Positions 55,619-64,000 of a stretch of DNA of 64,000 nucleotides are shown piece after piece. The notes below the pieces were generated by a model. That model searched no databases, had not been told where the DNA came from, and saw only the letters and a program-made list of their open reading frames with translations. Each line of letters opens with the position of its first letter. The first letter of the stretch is position 1. The DNA comes from Spirochaetota bacterium (GTDB lineage: Bacteria > Spirochaetota > Spirochaetia > Treponematales > Treponemataceae), in contig JAEXRH010000012.1 of NCBI GenBank assembly GCA_023438065.1, positions 558,001 through 622,000 on the forward strand. The letters are read 5' to 3'. The translations under genes and the position numbers were made by a program.

Positions 55619-58600
55619 TTATACCGTGTATCGCACCAGTTTTCCAGAAAATTCGGAGGGAGAAGGCCCCTTGAGATGCCTCTTTCCGGCGAGAACGGCC
55701 TCGCGAACGGACGGCCAATCGTCGAGCATCCTTCTCGCGCATCGCGTGAGATCGTCCCCGGTGACCGAAAGGACGCGCTCGATTTTCCGCCTCCTGACCT
55801 CGTCCGATATGCCGTAGAGAATCCTGACGAAGGCGGTAAAGCCCTTGTCCGAGGGCGAACGCGGCTGTATCTCGCGCGAGTAGCAACCGACTATGGTCTT
55901 CTCGAGCTCGACCGGATCGATCCCGTTCGAACAGGCGATCTCGAGCGCTTCGCGAAAGGTCTCGAGCGAGTTCGAGGGCGCGGGATCCCGATAGGTAGCG
56001 AGCACGAATATGTTCTCGAGAGAGTCGGGATAGGCGAACGCGCCGTACGCGCCGCCGGTCGTCCTGATCTTCTCCCAGAGAAGGCCGTTCGCGAGCCAGT
56101 GCCCGAACACGATGTCGACGGGATGCGCGTCCGTGCCGTACTCGGGCGAGGGAAGGACGGCCGCCGCGAAGCCTACCTGCAGTTTTGCCGAAACGAGCTC
56201 CTTCGAGGCCTCTCCCGGAAGAGACTCGACGGCGGCGTCCCCGGGCGGGGCGACGAGCGCGAAGAGAGCCGCTTCGTCAGTCGCGAAAGCGGGCCGCTTT
56301 CCCGGCGCGCGGAAGTCCGCCGCGTGACGGGAGATCGAGGCCGTCATCGATTCGATGTCGCTTGCGTTTCCCGTCAGGTTCACGATGGCGCCCGCGCCGA
56401 GGAGCGCGTCGCGTATCGCGCCGAGCCGCGCGACGAGCCGGTCCCGCTCGTCCTTGGCGCGCACGGCGGAGGACAGCGACCTGACGAAGCGAACTTGCGT
56501 AAGTCCGTTCCATATCTCGTCGACGGCGCGCGAGCGGCCGGTCGTGCATGCGGCGCGCGAGACAGCGTACTGGTTACCCGAAGGCGCGAGGGAAGAGTCG
56601 AGGTCGTTCCGGTATTCATGGAGGAGATCGACGATTCGCCTGGTATCGGAGAAATCGGCGTTCTTGATGAAACGGAACGCGAGCGCGAGCGCCTCGTCCG
56701 AGAATTCGGCGAGAGCCTTCACGCGTACGATGATGAAATCGCGCTCGGCGCAGTCGGGGCCGAGACGCTCGTCCATGACGGAACCCTTGACGGTCGAGCT
56801 CGTGAAGAGCATCGTCCCGAGTCCGCCGGTATACTTCGCCGAAAGGGCCGAGGCCTCGACCCAGGAAAGCCCGTCGAGTCCGGAGCCGGTCAGTACCGAC
56901 GCGAAAAACGGAAGGAGCGGGTACTCGCCGATCGGGATGACGTCGACCGGGATCGCGATATCCGCGTAGGCGATGCCGTTCGTCGGCTGCTCGTGCGCGA
57001 GCACGGGGACGCTTCCCGCTTTCCTGAGGTCGGTCGGTATCGCGTCCGAGACGACCGGAAGGTCGCGCTTCGTCAGGTGCGGTATGCGCGCGAGAAACTC
57101 GGGAGAATCCTCTTCCCGCTGCTTCGCGAGGAGCGTTGCCTGCCCGGCCAGATGCCGGGCGCGTGCGTCGGAATCGAGGGAAGCGACGAAATCCCTCGCG
57201 AGGCCCGAAAGCCTGTCCTCGAGCCGCTTCTCGTACTCGGGGTCGGGATAGACGGTAACGAGGGCGCGATGCTCGTTCGCGATGAACCAGCGCTTGATTA
57301 GACCGCTCACGTAGCCGGGATCGCCGGCGATCCTCCGCTTGACTTCCTCGAAGGCGGGAACGTACCTGAGCGTCGCGACCGGCCCGAGCCCGTGAATCCA
57401 TCCGCGAAGCGACCTGCGCATGAGGGTAAGCGCGAACGGGCCTCCCGAGCGCCTGACCTCGCGATTGCTGAAGTCGATCGACCTGACCGCGGTCTCGATC
57501 TCGTCGGGATCGATCCCGCCCGAGGCGAGCAGACCGAGCGAGTCCAGGATGAGCCGTTCAGCGTCAGCGGCCCTTTCGCGCTCGACGCCTCTCAGGCCCG
57601 CGCTGAAGCACATGTGCAGGATCTCCGTCTCGAGTCCGCTCGAGGGCGCGATATCCTCGCCAAGCCCCGATTCGAGGAGGGCCTTGCTCAAGGGGGCGCC
57701 GTCATGGCCGAGAAGGATCTCCGTGACGAGGTTCGCCTCCATCAGCGCGACGGTGTCGGTCGAGTCGGGCAGAAGCCAGTTGACCATCACGGTCGCTTTC
57801 GAAAGATCCTGATCGCTTCCCGCCGGGGCCGGAACCTCGAGCGATCGGGGCGCGTCGAACGGCGCTACCGGCGCGATCGGATCGGGCGCCTTCGCGCTCC
57901 CGAAACGCGAAAGGAATTTCGCGTCGAGAAGCTCGAGTTGCCGTTCGGTCGCGATGTTTCCCGAAAGGAAGACGCGGCAATTGGAGGGGTGATAATAGCG
58001 CGCGTGAAACTCCCTGAAACGCTCGTAAGTCAGCGAGGGGATCTCGGCGGGGTCTCCGCCCGAGTCGAGGTCGTAGACGGTACCCGGGAGCACCGATTTG
58101 AGCGACCAGTCGCCCGCGATCGAATCGAAGGAAGAGTAATTGCCGCGCATTTCGTTGAACACGACGCCCTGTATCGACGCGGAGCCGTCCTCGCCGATCT
58201 CGAACCGATGGCCTTCCTGGCGGAAGACCCATTCCTCGATGAGAGGGAAAAATACCGCGTCGCCGTACACGGACATCAGGTTGAAGTAGTCGGCCTCGAC
58301 CATCGAGCTCGCCGGATACACGGTCTTGTCGGGGAAGGTCATCGCGTTGAGGAAGGTCTTGAGGCTCTGCTTCGCGAGGACGAGGAAGGCGTCCTTGAGC
58401 GGGTAGCGCTCGGACCCGCAGAGGACCGAGTGCTCGAGGATATGCGCGACGCCGGAGGAGTCCTCGGGCGGCGTCATGAACGCGTAGGCGAAAAGGTTCT
58501 CCTCGTCGTCGTTCCGGAGGTGAAAGACCTCGAGACCCGTCGCCCGGTGCCGCGCGAAGATGCCGGTCGCCTTGAGCTCGCCGAGATCCTCCGTTGAGAT

Positions 58601-58645
58601 GATCTCGAATCCATGAATCACGTCGCCCTTCTTCATCATACCCAT
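55619..58645 (-). CDS. M16C (PreP-type) zinc metalloprotease
   Basis: 1008 residues, the two-half clamshell of the presequence-protease branch of M16. The inverted zinc motif HILEHSVLCGSERYPLKDAF is present, with GVVFNEMRGNY at the expected downstream glutamate region. It degrades unfolded or short peptides; the bacterial role is not well defined. The start (ATGGGTATG) overlaps the fliG stop by 10 bp. No signal peptide, so it is cytoplasmic. Confidence 0.93.
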   Translation of the reverse strand: MGMMKKGDVIHGFEIISTEDLGELKATGIFARHRATGLEVFHLRNDDEENLFAYAFMTPPEDSSGVAHILEHSVLCGSERYPLKDAFLVLAKQSLKTFLNAMTFPDKTVYPASSMVEADYFNLMSVYGDAVFFPLIEEWVFRQEGHRFEIGEDGSASIQGVVFNEMRGNYSSFDSIAGDWSLKSVLPGTVYDLDSGGDPAEIPSLTYERFREFHARYYHPSNCRVFLSGNIATERQLELLDAKFLSRFGSAKAPDPIAPVAPFDAPRSLEVPAPAGSDQDLSKATVMVNWLLPDSTDTVALMEANLVTEILLGHDGAPLSKALLESGLGEDIAPSSGLETEILHMCFSAGLRGVERERAADAERLILDSLGLLASGGIDPDEIETAVRSIDFSNREVRRSGGPFALTLMRRSLRGWIHGLGPVATLRYVPAFEEVKRRIAGDPGYVSGLIKRWFIANEHRALVTVYPDPEYEKRLEDRLSGLARDFVASLDSDARARHLAGQATLLAKQREEDSPEFLARIPHLTKRDLPVVSDAIPTDLRKAGSVPVLAHEQPTNGIAYADIAIPVDVIPIGEYPLLPFFASVLTGSGLDGLSWVEASALSAKYTGGLGTMLFTSSTVKGSVMDERLGPDCAERDFIIVRVKALAEFSDEALALAFRFIKNADFSDTRRIVDLLHEYRNDLDSSLAPSGNQYAVSRAACTTGRSRAVDEIWNGLTQVRFVRSLSSAVRAKDERDRLVARLGAIRDALLGAGAIVNLTGNASDIESMTASISRHAADFRAPGKRPAFATDEAALFALVAPPGDAAVESLPGEASKELVSAKLQVGFAAAVLPSPEYGTDAHPVDIVFGHWLANGLLWEKIRTTGGAYGAFAYPDSLENIFVLATYRDPAPSNSLETFREALEIACSNGIDPVELEKTIVGCYSREIQPRSPSDKGFTAFVRILYGISDEVRRRKIERVLSVTGDDLTRCARRMLDDWPSVREAVLAGKRHLKGPSPSEFSGKLVRYTV

Positions 58646-59814
58646 ATGTCGTCCGTATCCCTTCCGTCGATGACCAGCTTTCCCGCTTCCCAGGCCCTTC
58701 GGAGGGTCGAGAAGAACGCGCCCGTGATCCTTTCTGAATCCGCTCGCGCGACCGGCATGGCGAGTTTCTCTTCCTCGAGCACGATCGCCCCGCGCGCGCG
58801 GGACACGTTCGCGAGGATCTTCTTCCTGAACGGTTCGTTCTTTCCCGCGACGAGGACCGCGATGTCGCGCTCGGACATCGGCCTGAGGGTTTCCTGGAGG
58901 AACCGATCGTCCGCGCGCACGACGTCATCGATGGTAAACAGTCGCTCGCGCAGGTTCTTTCCTAACTCGGGATCCTCGCCGGAAAGCCGGTCGAGAATCG
59001 CCTTCTCGCCGGAGCCGTCCATGTGGCGGAGTATCTCCGCGAGCGCGCCGCGCCCGTCGATCGAGTCCGCGGAAGAGACGCTCAGGTTCTTCACCTTTTC
59101 GCGCATCGCCTCGTCCACGCGGCGCAGGACCTCGGGGCTGATCGCCTTGAGTTTCGCGAGACGTATGACGGTATCGTTTTTTTCGGCGCTTTCCATGCGC
59201 TTGATCGCCTGCGCCGCGGTCGCGGGCTTGACGCGCGAGAGCACGAGGGCCTTGACCGCGGGAAGCTCGTCCCTGATGAGGGAAAGGAGCCGTACGGGAT
59301 CCATGTCATCGAGATACTCGAAGGGGCGCCCCTCCGCTTCCGGGACGGCCTTGCGGAGCATCTCTTCGGCGCGCTCGGGACCGAAGGCGGCCTCGAGAAT
59401 CCCCTTGGCCGTGGCGACCCCGCCCGTCGGGGCGGTTGCCTGCGAAAGGAGATGCTCGAACTCCGCGAGGACGACGGCCGCCTCGTCCGGATCGACTCGC
59501 CTGATCGAGGCGATCTCGAGAACCACGCGCTCGGTCTGATCCGGCGTGAGCCGACTCATGACCTTGGCCGCTTCCTCGACGCCGATGAGGAGGAGGAATT
59601 TCGCGACTTTCCGGTAGGGGCTTTCCTTCCCCCCGGAGCCGGATTCGCGCGGAACCTTGATGAGTCCCTGTTGCGATCCCTGAGCCGGCTTTTCCTGAGC
59701 CGTTTCCGCTGGGTCGGGTTTTCGTCGGGCGACGGCGACGCTATCCGCGTCCTCCGGCGGCGTGCCCTTGAGTATGCGATTATACGCGCCGAGGCGTTTA
59801 TCGTTCAAATTCAT
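58636..59814 (-). CDS. fliG: FliG-family flagellar motor switch protein, long N-terminal linker
   Basis: 392 residues. An N-terminal Pro/Ser-rich linker (about residues 1-75) precedes a FliG core: KVAKFLLLIGVEEAAKVMSRL, VVLEIASIRRVDPDEAAVVL, and the C-terminal torque-helix region KILANVSRARGAIVLEEEKL. Spirochaetes carry two FliG proteins; the linker suggests the minor (FliG1-like) one, which is an inference. The ATG lacks a ribosome-binding site and overlaps the upstream stop (ATGA), so it is translationally coupled to the phospholipase-like gene. No other flagellar genes are nearby. Confidence 0.85.
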   Translation of the reverse strand: MNLNDKRLGAYNRILKGTPPEDADSVAVARRKPDPAETAQEKPAQGSQQGLIKVPRESGSGGKESPYRKVAKFLLLIGVEEAAKVMSRLTPDQTERVVLEIASIRRVDPDEAAVVLAEFEHLLSQATAPTGGVATAKGILEAAFGPERAEEMLRKAVPEAEGRPFEYLDDMDPVRLLSLIRDELPAVKALVLSRVKPATAAQAIKRMESAEKNDTVIRLAKLKAISPEVLRRVDEAMREKVKNLSVSSADSIDGRGALAEILRHMDGSGEKAILDRLSGEDPELGKNLRERLFTIDDVVRADDRFLQETLRPMSERDIAVLVAGKNEPFRKKILANVSRARGAIVLEEEKLAMPVARADSERITGAFFSTLRRAWEAGKLVIDGRDTDDIWV

Positions 59815-60938
59815 CGGTTCATCATACCAGCGCCGTTTTCCGGGGTCAACCGATCGCGCCGATTCCCCTCCCCCGTTCTCCCGATCCACCGGATGCGCCA
59901 GTCGGTCTCGTTCGATAGCGCGCGAGCGAGATCGAACGGCTCGCACGCGACGACGGGCGAAACCTTCCCGTCGGGACCCGCGATCGAGAGGCACGACTCG
60001 CCGACGGCCTCGACGAGCAGCCGGTAATCACCGGCGCGAGCGGTTTCCGTTCCGGCGTTTCCTCCCGTCGGGCAAACCGTATCCCTGGCCAATCGAACGA
60101 TCGCGCTCGATCGCTCGACGGCGCGCGCGAAAAGGTCAAGCGCCGACTCGGTTCGGGGCATGCCGTCAGCGGGATTCATCCAGGGGCGCTTTTCGGCGTT
60201 CAGCCAATCGACGGCGGGGTCAAGGTCGCAGGGATACAGGAGCGCGACGCCCGCGGGCGTGAGCGCGTCGAGGGTATCGGCCTCGATTGCAGCCGGATCC
60301 TCGCTACGGTCGGTGAGAACCGGATTCGTGAGCCGGTAAAAGTCGACGGAATCGACGAACGCGTTCTCGACGCGTTCCCGTACGTCGTCGCCGAGCGCGC
60401 GCTCGGGATAGGTGTCGACCAGCGAACGGGCGACGATGTCGACGATCGGGTCGCGGCGCGACGGTGAAAGATCGAAAGGAAGACCGGTGTCGAACTCGCG
60501 CGCCTGTCTGCCGTCGATCGCGTTAAGGATCATGACGTCGAGTATTCGCTCGAAAAACGCGTGAACGAGGGAGGGATTGACCGCGGGCAAGCCTGTCCCG
60601 TGCGCGAGGGAGGACCTGTTGACGACGTAGGGATGAAGGGCTCGATCGGTCTCCTGATGGGTGACGAAGCCGAGAAACCACGAGACGACGTCGGGATTCG
60701 CCGCCGCGCCCGATTCCCGGATCAACTGCGCGGCGTTTCCGCAGAAGCTGCCGTAGCGACCGCGATGGAGCATTCCGGCAAACGCGACCGCGGAGGGTTT
60801 TGTCCTCCTTCCGTGCGAGAAAAGGTCGGGCCCCTGACAACCGAGATTGAACGCGGGAACGGAAAAACCGGGAACTGAAACGGACGCGGTTTCCAGCGCC
60901 ATGCGCCCGACGAGCGCGTGACAGATTTGCGAGGGCAC
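59811..60938 (-). CDS. zinc-dependent phospholipase C-like protein
   Basis: 375 residues with the Zn_dep_PLPC pattern: MPSQICHALVGRMAL at the start, GCQGPDLFSH, and GFVTHQETDRALHPYV with metal-binding His and Asp residues. No signal peptide is visible, so the site of action is unclear. Lipid hydrolysis is inferred from family only. It lies 7 bp after the response regulator and overlaps the fliG start by 4 bp. Confidence 0.78.
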   Translation of the reverse strand: MPSQICHALVGRMALETASVSVPGFSVPAFNLGCQGPDLFSHGRRTKPSAVAFAGMLHRGRYGSFCGNAAQLIRESGAAANPDVVSWFLGFVTHQETDRALHPYVVNRSSLAHGTGLPAVNPSLVHAFFERILDVMILNAIDGRQAREFDTGLPFDLSPSRRDPIVDIVARSLVDTYPERALGDDVRERVENAFVDSVDFYRLTNPVLTDRSEDPAAIEADTLDALTPAGVALLYPCDLDPAVDWLNAEKRPWMNPADGMPRTESALDLFARAVERSSAIVRLARDTVCPTGGNAGTETARAGDYRLLVEAVGESCLSIAGPDGKVSPVVACEPFDLARALSNETDWRIRWIGRTGEGNRRDRLTPENGAGMMNR

Positions 60939-60945
60939 GGGACCG

Positions 60946-61707
60946 CTACTCGACCCCGCGTTCGAGCGGAACCGCGAGGCCGTTCACGGCGCCCGTCCCG
61001 TCGTCGCGCATTCCGAGAAGGGCGAAAGGGACCGCGACGCCGTCGCCGTTCAGGAATTCGACGAGCGCGGCGATCCGTCCGGACGGGGACGCAGGGCGAG
61101 ACGAGTCCGAGAGGGAACGCACGGCCGATCCGATCCGCTCCATGAAAGCCTCCGCGGGGATTCCCGCGAAAGGTTTCGATGACGGAAGCGTGACCTCGGA
61201 ATCGGCGTTCCATGACCACGAGAGGGCCATGCCGGATTCCTTGAAAAACGAGAGGAGCTCGCACGTATCGGCGAGCGCGGCGAATTTTTCCTCGGCGAGC
61301 TTTACGCGCTTTTCGAGCTTGTACTTGTAGAGCACCGTGTCGAGCGTCGTCGCGAGACTGTCGGGATTGATCGGCTTAAGGAGGTACCCCGCGTAACTGA
61401 TGTCCTTCGCGCGGGAAAGGGTCGCGAGATCGGGCGAGGCGACACAGAAAACGATCGGGATGTCGAGATGGCGATGCACCTCGCGCGCGACCTCGATACC
61501 GTCCATCGCGCCGGAGAGTACCATGTCAAGAAGGATGACGTCGGGCTGAAAGCGGCGCGCGGCGGCTATCGCGGTTTGGCCGTTCTCGGCGATGGATACC
61601 ACGTCGAACCCCAAACGCATGACCATGCCCTGAAGATCGAGCGCCACGATCGCGTCGTCCTCGGCGATGAGAACCTTTGTCCTGAGGTCGTTTGTTGCGT
61701 CCGACAT
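60946..61707 (-). CDS. response regulator with an unrecognised C-terminal domain
   Basis: 253 residues. Receiver domain (1-125): acidic pair AEDDAIVALDL, phospho-acceptor Asp in VILLDMVLSGAMDG, and Lys in YLLKPINPDSL. About 30 residues of coiled helix follow (KYKLEKRVKLAEEKFAAL), then a ~100-residue PAS-like domain without DNA-binding motif. It heads the operon ending in the M16 protease. Its promoter gives an 11-nt gap to the ATG and there is no Shine-Dalgarno. Confidence 0.85.
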   Translation of the reverse strand: MSDATNDLRTKVLIAEDDAIVALDLQGMVMRLGFDVVSIAENGQTAIAAARRFQPDVILLDMVLSGAMDGIEVAREVHRHLDIPIVFCVASPDLATLSRAKDISYAGYLLKPINPDSLATTLDTVLYKYKLEKRVKLAEEKFAALADTCELLSFFKESGMALSWSWNADSEVTLPSSKPFAGIPAEAFMERIGSAVRSLSDSSRPASPSGRIAALVEFLNGDGVAVPFALLGMRDDGTGAVNGLAVPLERGVE

Positions 61708-61718
61708 ACTTACCGTAT

Positions 61719-61747
61719 ACTATACCGTTTTTTCATCCTGCCATCAA
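61719..61747 (-). promoter_or_regulatory. promoter of the response regulator operon
   Basis: TTGATG, 17 nt and TATAGT on the minus strand, divergent from the tRNA-Pro promoter. The predicted leader is only about 4-5 nt. Confidence 0.6.
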
Positions 61748-61760
61748 GGATGGCCGTCGC

Positions 61761-61789
61761 TTGACACGCCTTCGTCAGTGTGGTAGTTT
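61761..61789 (+). promoter_or_regulatory. promoter of tRNA-Pro
   Basis: Consensus TTGACA, 17 nt and TAGTTT, about 67 bp before the tRNA. Confidence 0.7.
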
Positions 61790-61856
61790 CATTACGCATC
61801 GGAAACGGAGAAGCCCAGGCGATCGAGCGGCATTTTCGGGTCGATGATTTTTAGGT

Positions 61857-61930
61857 CGGGCAATAGCGCAGGTGGTTAGCGTACAAGTCTGGGGGACTTG
61901 GGGTCCCCGGTTCGAGTCCGGGTTGCCCGA
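61857..61930 (+). tRNA. tRNA-Pro (anticodon GGG)
   Basis: Full cloverleaf: acceptor CGGGCAA/TTGCCCG, D-stem GCGC/GCGT, anticodon stem CAAGT/ACTTG around CTGGGGG (anticodon GGG), T-stem CCCGG with loop TTCGAGT, discriminator A. CCA is not encoded (CCG follows). It is transcribed alone with a downstream terminator. Confidence 0.95.
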
Positions 61931-61972
61931 CCGAAGAATCATCGAGAGAGCCAAAGCTCTCCGGGTAAAACG

Positions 61973-62003
61973 AAAAAGACGTCCATAGGGACGTCTTTTT
62001 TTT
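61973..62003 (+). terminator. terminator after tRNA-Pro, probably bidirectional
   Basis: AAAAAGACGTCC pairs with GGACGTCTTTTT around an ATAG loop, followed by more T. A small hairpin, GAGAGC-CAAA-GCTCTC (61946-61961), lies between it and the tRNA. Confidence 0.85.
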
Positions 62004-62024
62004 GTTTTGCGGTAACTCGCTTCC

Positions 62025-62741
62025 TCAATACTCGCTGATAAAATCGTTCATCGGGCTGTCGCTTGAAAGGATCTCCTTATTGATCCGCTCGTTGTCGATC
62101 TCGACCTGCCGGAATTCTATCCGGTAATGCCTTCCGACCGTCCGCATGATGACGAATTCGGCCCAGGGATGCTTTACCGGCGGCATGGAATAGCTGATAA
62201 AGGGCTGTCCAATGCTTCCCGATGTCACGATCCGGTTGCCGTTCCAGTTTTTCAGCATCTGGACGTGGGTATGTCCGCCGATAAACACGGTGCTTTGCCG
62301 TTCCTTGACGAAATCAACGAAGCTTTCCATCGTGGAATCCGGTTTCACGTTTTCCATGTTCGATTTTGGCGAACCGTGATAGCAATAGATGTCGACGCCG
62401 GGAACGAACGGAACGGTAAGGTCTTTCTTGAAGGTCTTGATGAAATCGATATGCCGTTGTTCGTGCCGAACCCGCGACCATTCGACGGTATCGATGACCA
62501 ATTTATCCTTGGTATACGCGTAGATCTTCGCGGGATCGACCATGAACTCGTCGTGATTCCCCATGATGCAGTCGCATTTCAGCGACTCAAGGAGATCAAG
62601 CGTCTCGACGGGGCGCATTCCGAGCGTGGAAGCGTCCCCGAGGAATATAATCCTGTCGACTTTTTCTTTCTTGATTTCTTTAAGAACGGATTCAAACGCG
62701 TAGATGTTCGCGTGAATGTCCGAGATAAAGGCAATTTTCAT
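62025..62741 (-). CDS. calcineurin-like metallophosphoesterase
   Basis: 238 residues with the full metal-binding set: FISDIHANIYAFESVL (DxH), FLGDASTLGMRP (GDxxxxG), IMGNHDE (GNHD), YCYHGSP and IGGHTHVQ (GHTH). It resembles YfcE-type and diadenosine-tetraphosphatase-like phosphodiesterases; substrate unknown. The ATG at 62741 is preferred because the one 9 nt upstream lies inside TATAAT (62749-62754). The -10 to start gap is 7 nt and no Shine-Dalgarno is present, so a leaderless mRNA is likely. Confidence 0.88.
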   Translation of the reverse strand: MKIAFISDIHANIYAFESVLKEIKKEKVDRIIFLGDASTLGMRPVETLDLLESLKCDCIMGNHDEFMVDPAKIYAYTKDKLVIDTVEWSRVRHEQRHIDFIKTFKKDLTVPFVPGVDIYCYHGSPKSNMENVKPDSTMESFVDFVKERQSTVFIGGHTHVQMLKNWNGNRIVTSGSIGQPFISYSMPPVKHPWAEFVIMRTVGRHYRIEFRQVEIDNERINKEILSSDSPMNDFISEY

Positions 62742-62833
62742 GACATTCATTATAACCCGTTTCTGGCTATTTTCCATTTTTTTCGCCGCATTTTATGAGC
62801 GCGGGAGGGCGACGGGTATGGTATCATCAACCC

Positions 62834-63358
62834 ATGCGCACCATTTCAATTCTGGGAATCGACGGTCTCGACGCGATCATGAGTCTCGTTACCCGCGCGA
62901 TCGTGCGGATGGATGAACGAGGTATCCCGCAATGGGATGAAATATACCCGAACAGGGAAACCTTCGCGGCCGATATCGCCGAGCGAAGCCTCTACGGCCT
63001 CTCCGACAACGGCGCGCTTGCGGGAATCGTCACCATGAACGAGGAGCAGGATGACGCGTACGCGCACGTCGCGTGGCAATACGACGATCGGAAACCGCTC
63101 GTCATCCATCGCCTCTGCGTCGACCCGTCCCATCAGGGAAAGGGAGTCGCGAAGGCGCTTCTGGACTTCGCGGAGGATTACGCGCGAGGGCATGGATACC
63201 GCACGATACGGCTCGACGCGTTCACGCTCAATCCCGTATCGCTGTCCCTTTACCGCGCGCGCGGATATTCCGAACGCGGCGTCGTGCGCTTTCGCAAGGG
63301 GCTCTTCATCTGTTTCGAGAAAGCGGTCATTACCGGATCTTCTGGTAGAACTGCCTGA
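62834..63358 (+). CDS. GNAT-family N-acetyltransferase
   Basis: 174 residues with the acetyl-CoA motif RLCVDPSHQGKGVAKALLDF and NPVSLSLYRARGYSERGVV (motif B). Substrate unknown; residues 30-60 (GIPQWDEIYPNRETF) resemble small-molecule acetyltransferases. The ATG at 62834 is chosen from the family start. TATCAT ends 6 nt before it and the GGAGGG is 24 nt away, too far, so it is a leaderless candidate. Its end overlaps the convergent repeat protein by 29 bp. Confidence 0.85.
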   Translation: MRTISILGIDGLDAIMSLVTRAIVRMDERGIPQWDEIYPNRETFAADIAERSLYGLSDNGALAGIVTMNEEQDDAYAHVAWQYDDRKPLVIHRLCVDPSHQGKGVAKALLDFAEDYARGHGYRTIRLDAFTLNPVSLSLYRARGYSERGVVRFRKGLFICFEKAVITGSSGRTA

Positions 63359-64000
63359 TATACCGGATCCGTTCGTCGGCTTCCTTCCAGCGAGGGCTGT
63401 CGGGGAAGGCCTGCACGAGCGTCTGATAGGCCTCAAGCGCCTTTCGGACGTCGCGATTCGGCCCGTTTGACTCGTACGCCCTGCCGCGGAGGAACCACCC
63501 CTCGTCGAGGGAGGTAACGGCCGCGGCGAAGAAATCGTCGAGAAGGGCGAGCGCTGCCGGGGAATCTCCCGCGGCGAGCGCCGTTTCCGCTTTTTTCAGG
63601 ATATCGCCCGGTTCTTGCGGTATGGCGGGCGTGCCTTGGGCGAAGGAGCCCCCGGGACTCACGGGTGATACGGAGAGCCCTGGTTCGTCGACGACGGATG
63701 AGCGCTTTACGGTTCCGGCCTGGGGGGGAGAAATGGGCGATACGCCCTGCTCCGCGCCCATGTCAGCCTTTTTTCCCGAAGCCCGATAGTCGGGCGCGCG
63801 AACCCTACCCGTTTTCGCCGTGCCCTGCTCGGATACCGTGACCGCGATGGAATCCTGAAGGAAGCTGTCTTCCAGCACGTCAAACCGCGAGAAATCGAGG
63901 ATGTACGTTCCCGGTTTCAGCGCCTTGAACGAGAAGAGGGTATCCGCGCGGTCGAGCTTCCGGTTTTCGTACCCTAGACCATTCTGCGCGGAAGCGTCGC
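63330..64000 (-). CDS. tetratricopeptide-like protein, N-terminus beyond the window
   Basis: The frame is open to the right edge, so only the last ~222 residues are seen. They comprise a beta-rich stretch (KPGTYILDFSRFD), a Pro/Ser-rich linker (about 90 residues with SPISPPQAG and SPVSPGGSF) and two TPR-like repeats at the end (LKKAETALAAGDSPAALALL, VRKALEAYQTLVQAFPDSPR). It is likely a periplasmic or envelope protein, but no signal peptide can be checked here. Confidence 0.7.
   Translation of the reverse strand, partial: DASAQNGLGYENRKLDRADTLFSFKALKPGTYILDFSRFDVLEDSFLQDSIAVTVSEQGTAKTGRVRAPDYRASGKKADMGAEQGVSPISPPQAGTVKRSSVVDEPGLSVSPVSPGGSFAQGTPAIPQEPGDILKKAETALAAGDSPAALALLDDFFAAAVTSLDEGWFLRGRAYESNGPNRDVRKALEAYQTLVQAFPDSPRWKEADERIRYIRQFYQKIR

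Noticed and set aside
55500..55620. CIRCE element near clpB
   Set aside because: No TTAGCACTC-N9-GAGTGCTAA pattern is present; only the HAIR-like palindrome was found.

Overview
The window is a contiguous, GC-rich stretch of bacterial chromosome, densely packed with genes on both strands. It most resembles a spirochaete, probably a free-living or gut-type member of the Spirochaetales. The evidence is a 64-residue omega-like RNA polymerase subunit, a FliG with an N-terminal extension, a zinc-dependent phospholipase C-like protein next to fliG, a very long signal peptidase I, an MCP and a PreP-type M16 protease. The species cannot be named from sequence alone. An F-type ATP synthase and an almost complete arginine pathway point to a metabolically capable organism rather than a reduced pathogen. 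No CRISPR array, prophage or insertion sequence was found.

Layout. 1-4.7 kb: rpoZ with a first miaA (cut by the window edge), then hflK-hflC and a membrane protein with a kinase-like segment. 4.8-9.3 kb: lepB, a class I fumarase with an HPt protein, and a TatD hydrolase. 9.3-17 kb: two small genes, then an F1Fo ATP synthase operon preceded by an AtpI-like gene. 17-19.2 kb: a second, different miaA coupled to rlmI. 19.2-30.7 kb: an M48-like protein without its metal-binding histidines, lysC-dapB, an RNase II-family enzyme, a radical SAM protein, an orphan sugar-ABC ATPase, DUF554 and MFS membrane proteins, and ssb. 30.9-35.7 kb: a large GH94 phosphorylase behind a palindromic operator, and a CHASE3 chemoreceptor. 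35.9-48.5 kb: argH, a large membrane protein, a flavin reductase, and the arg cluster argC-methyltransferase-argJ-argB-argD-argG. 48.6-55.6 kb: an outer-membrane protease/propeller/barrel protein, thymidine kinase and clpB. 55.6-61.7 kb: an overlapping run of response regulator, phospholipase-like protein, fliG and M16 protease. 61.8-64 kb: tRNA-Pro, a phosphoesterase, an acetyltransferase and a truncated repeat protein.

The best candidate for an undescribed system is upstream of argC. A sigma70-type promoter drives a 28-codon ORF with a strong ribosome-binding site. The ORF has three consecutive arginine codons just before its end, and competing RNA pairings lie between it and argC. This looks like an arginine-sensing leader-peptide attenuator. 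A second pattern across the window is a -10 hexamer placed 6-9 nt before the start codon with no Shine-Dalgarno, suggesting widespread leaderless mRNAs. Other points are a palindrome over the clpB start resembling an HspR operator, a duplicated argB 3' end carrying two strong hairpins, two divergent MiaA enzymes, and ArgG with a histone-H1-like lysine-rich tail.
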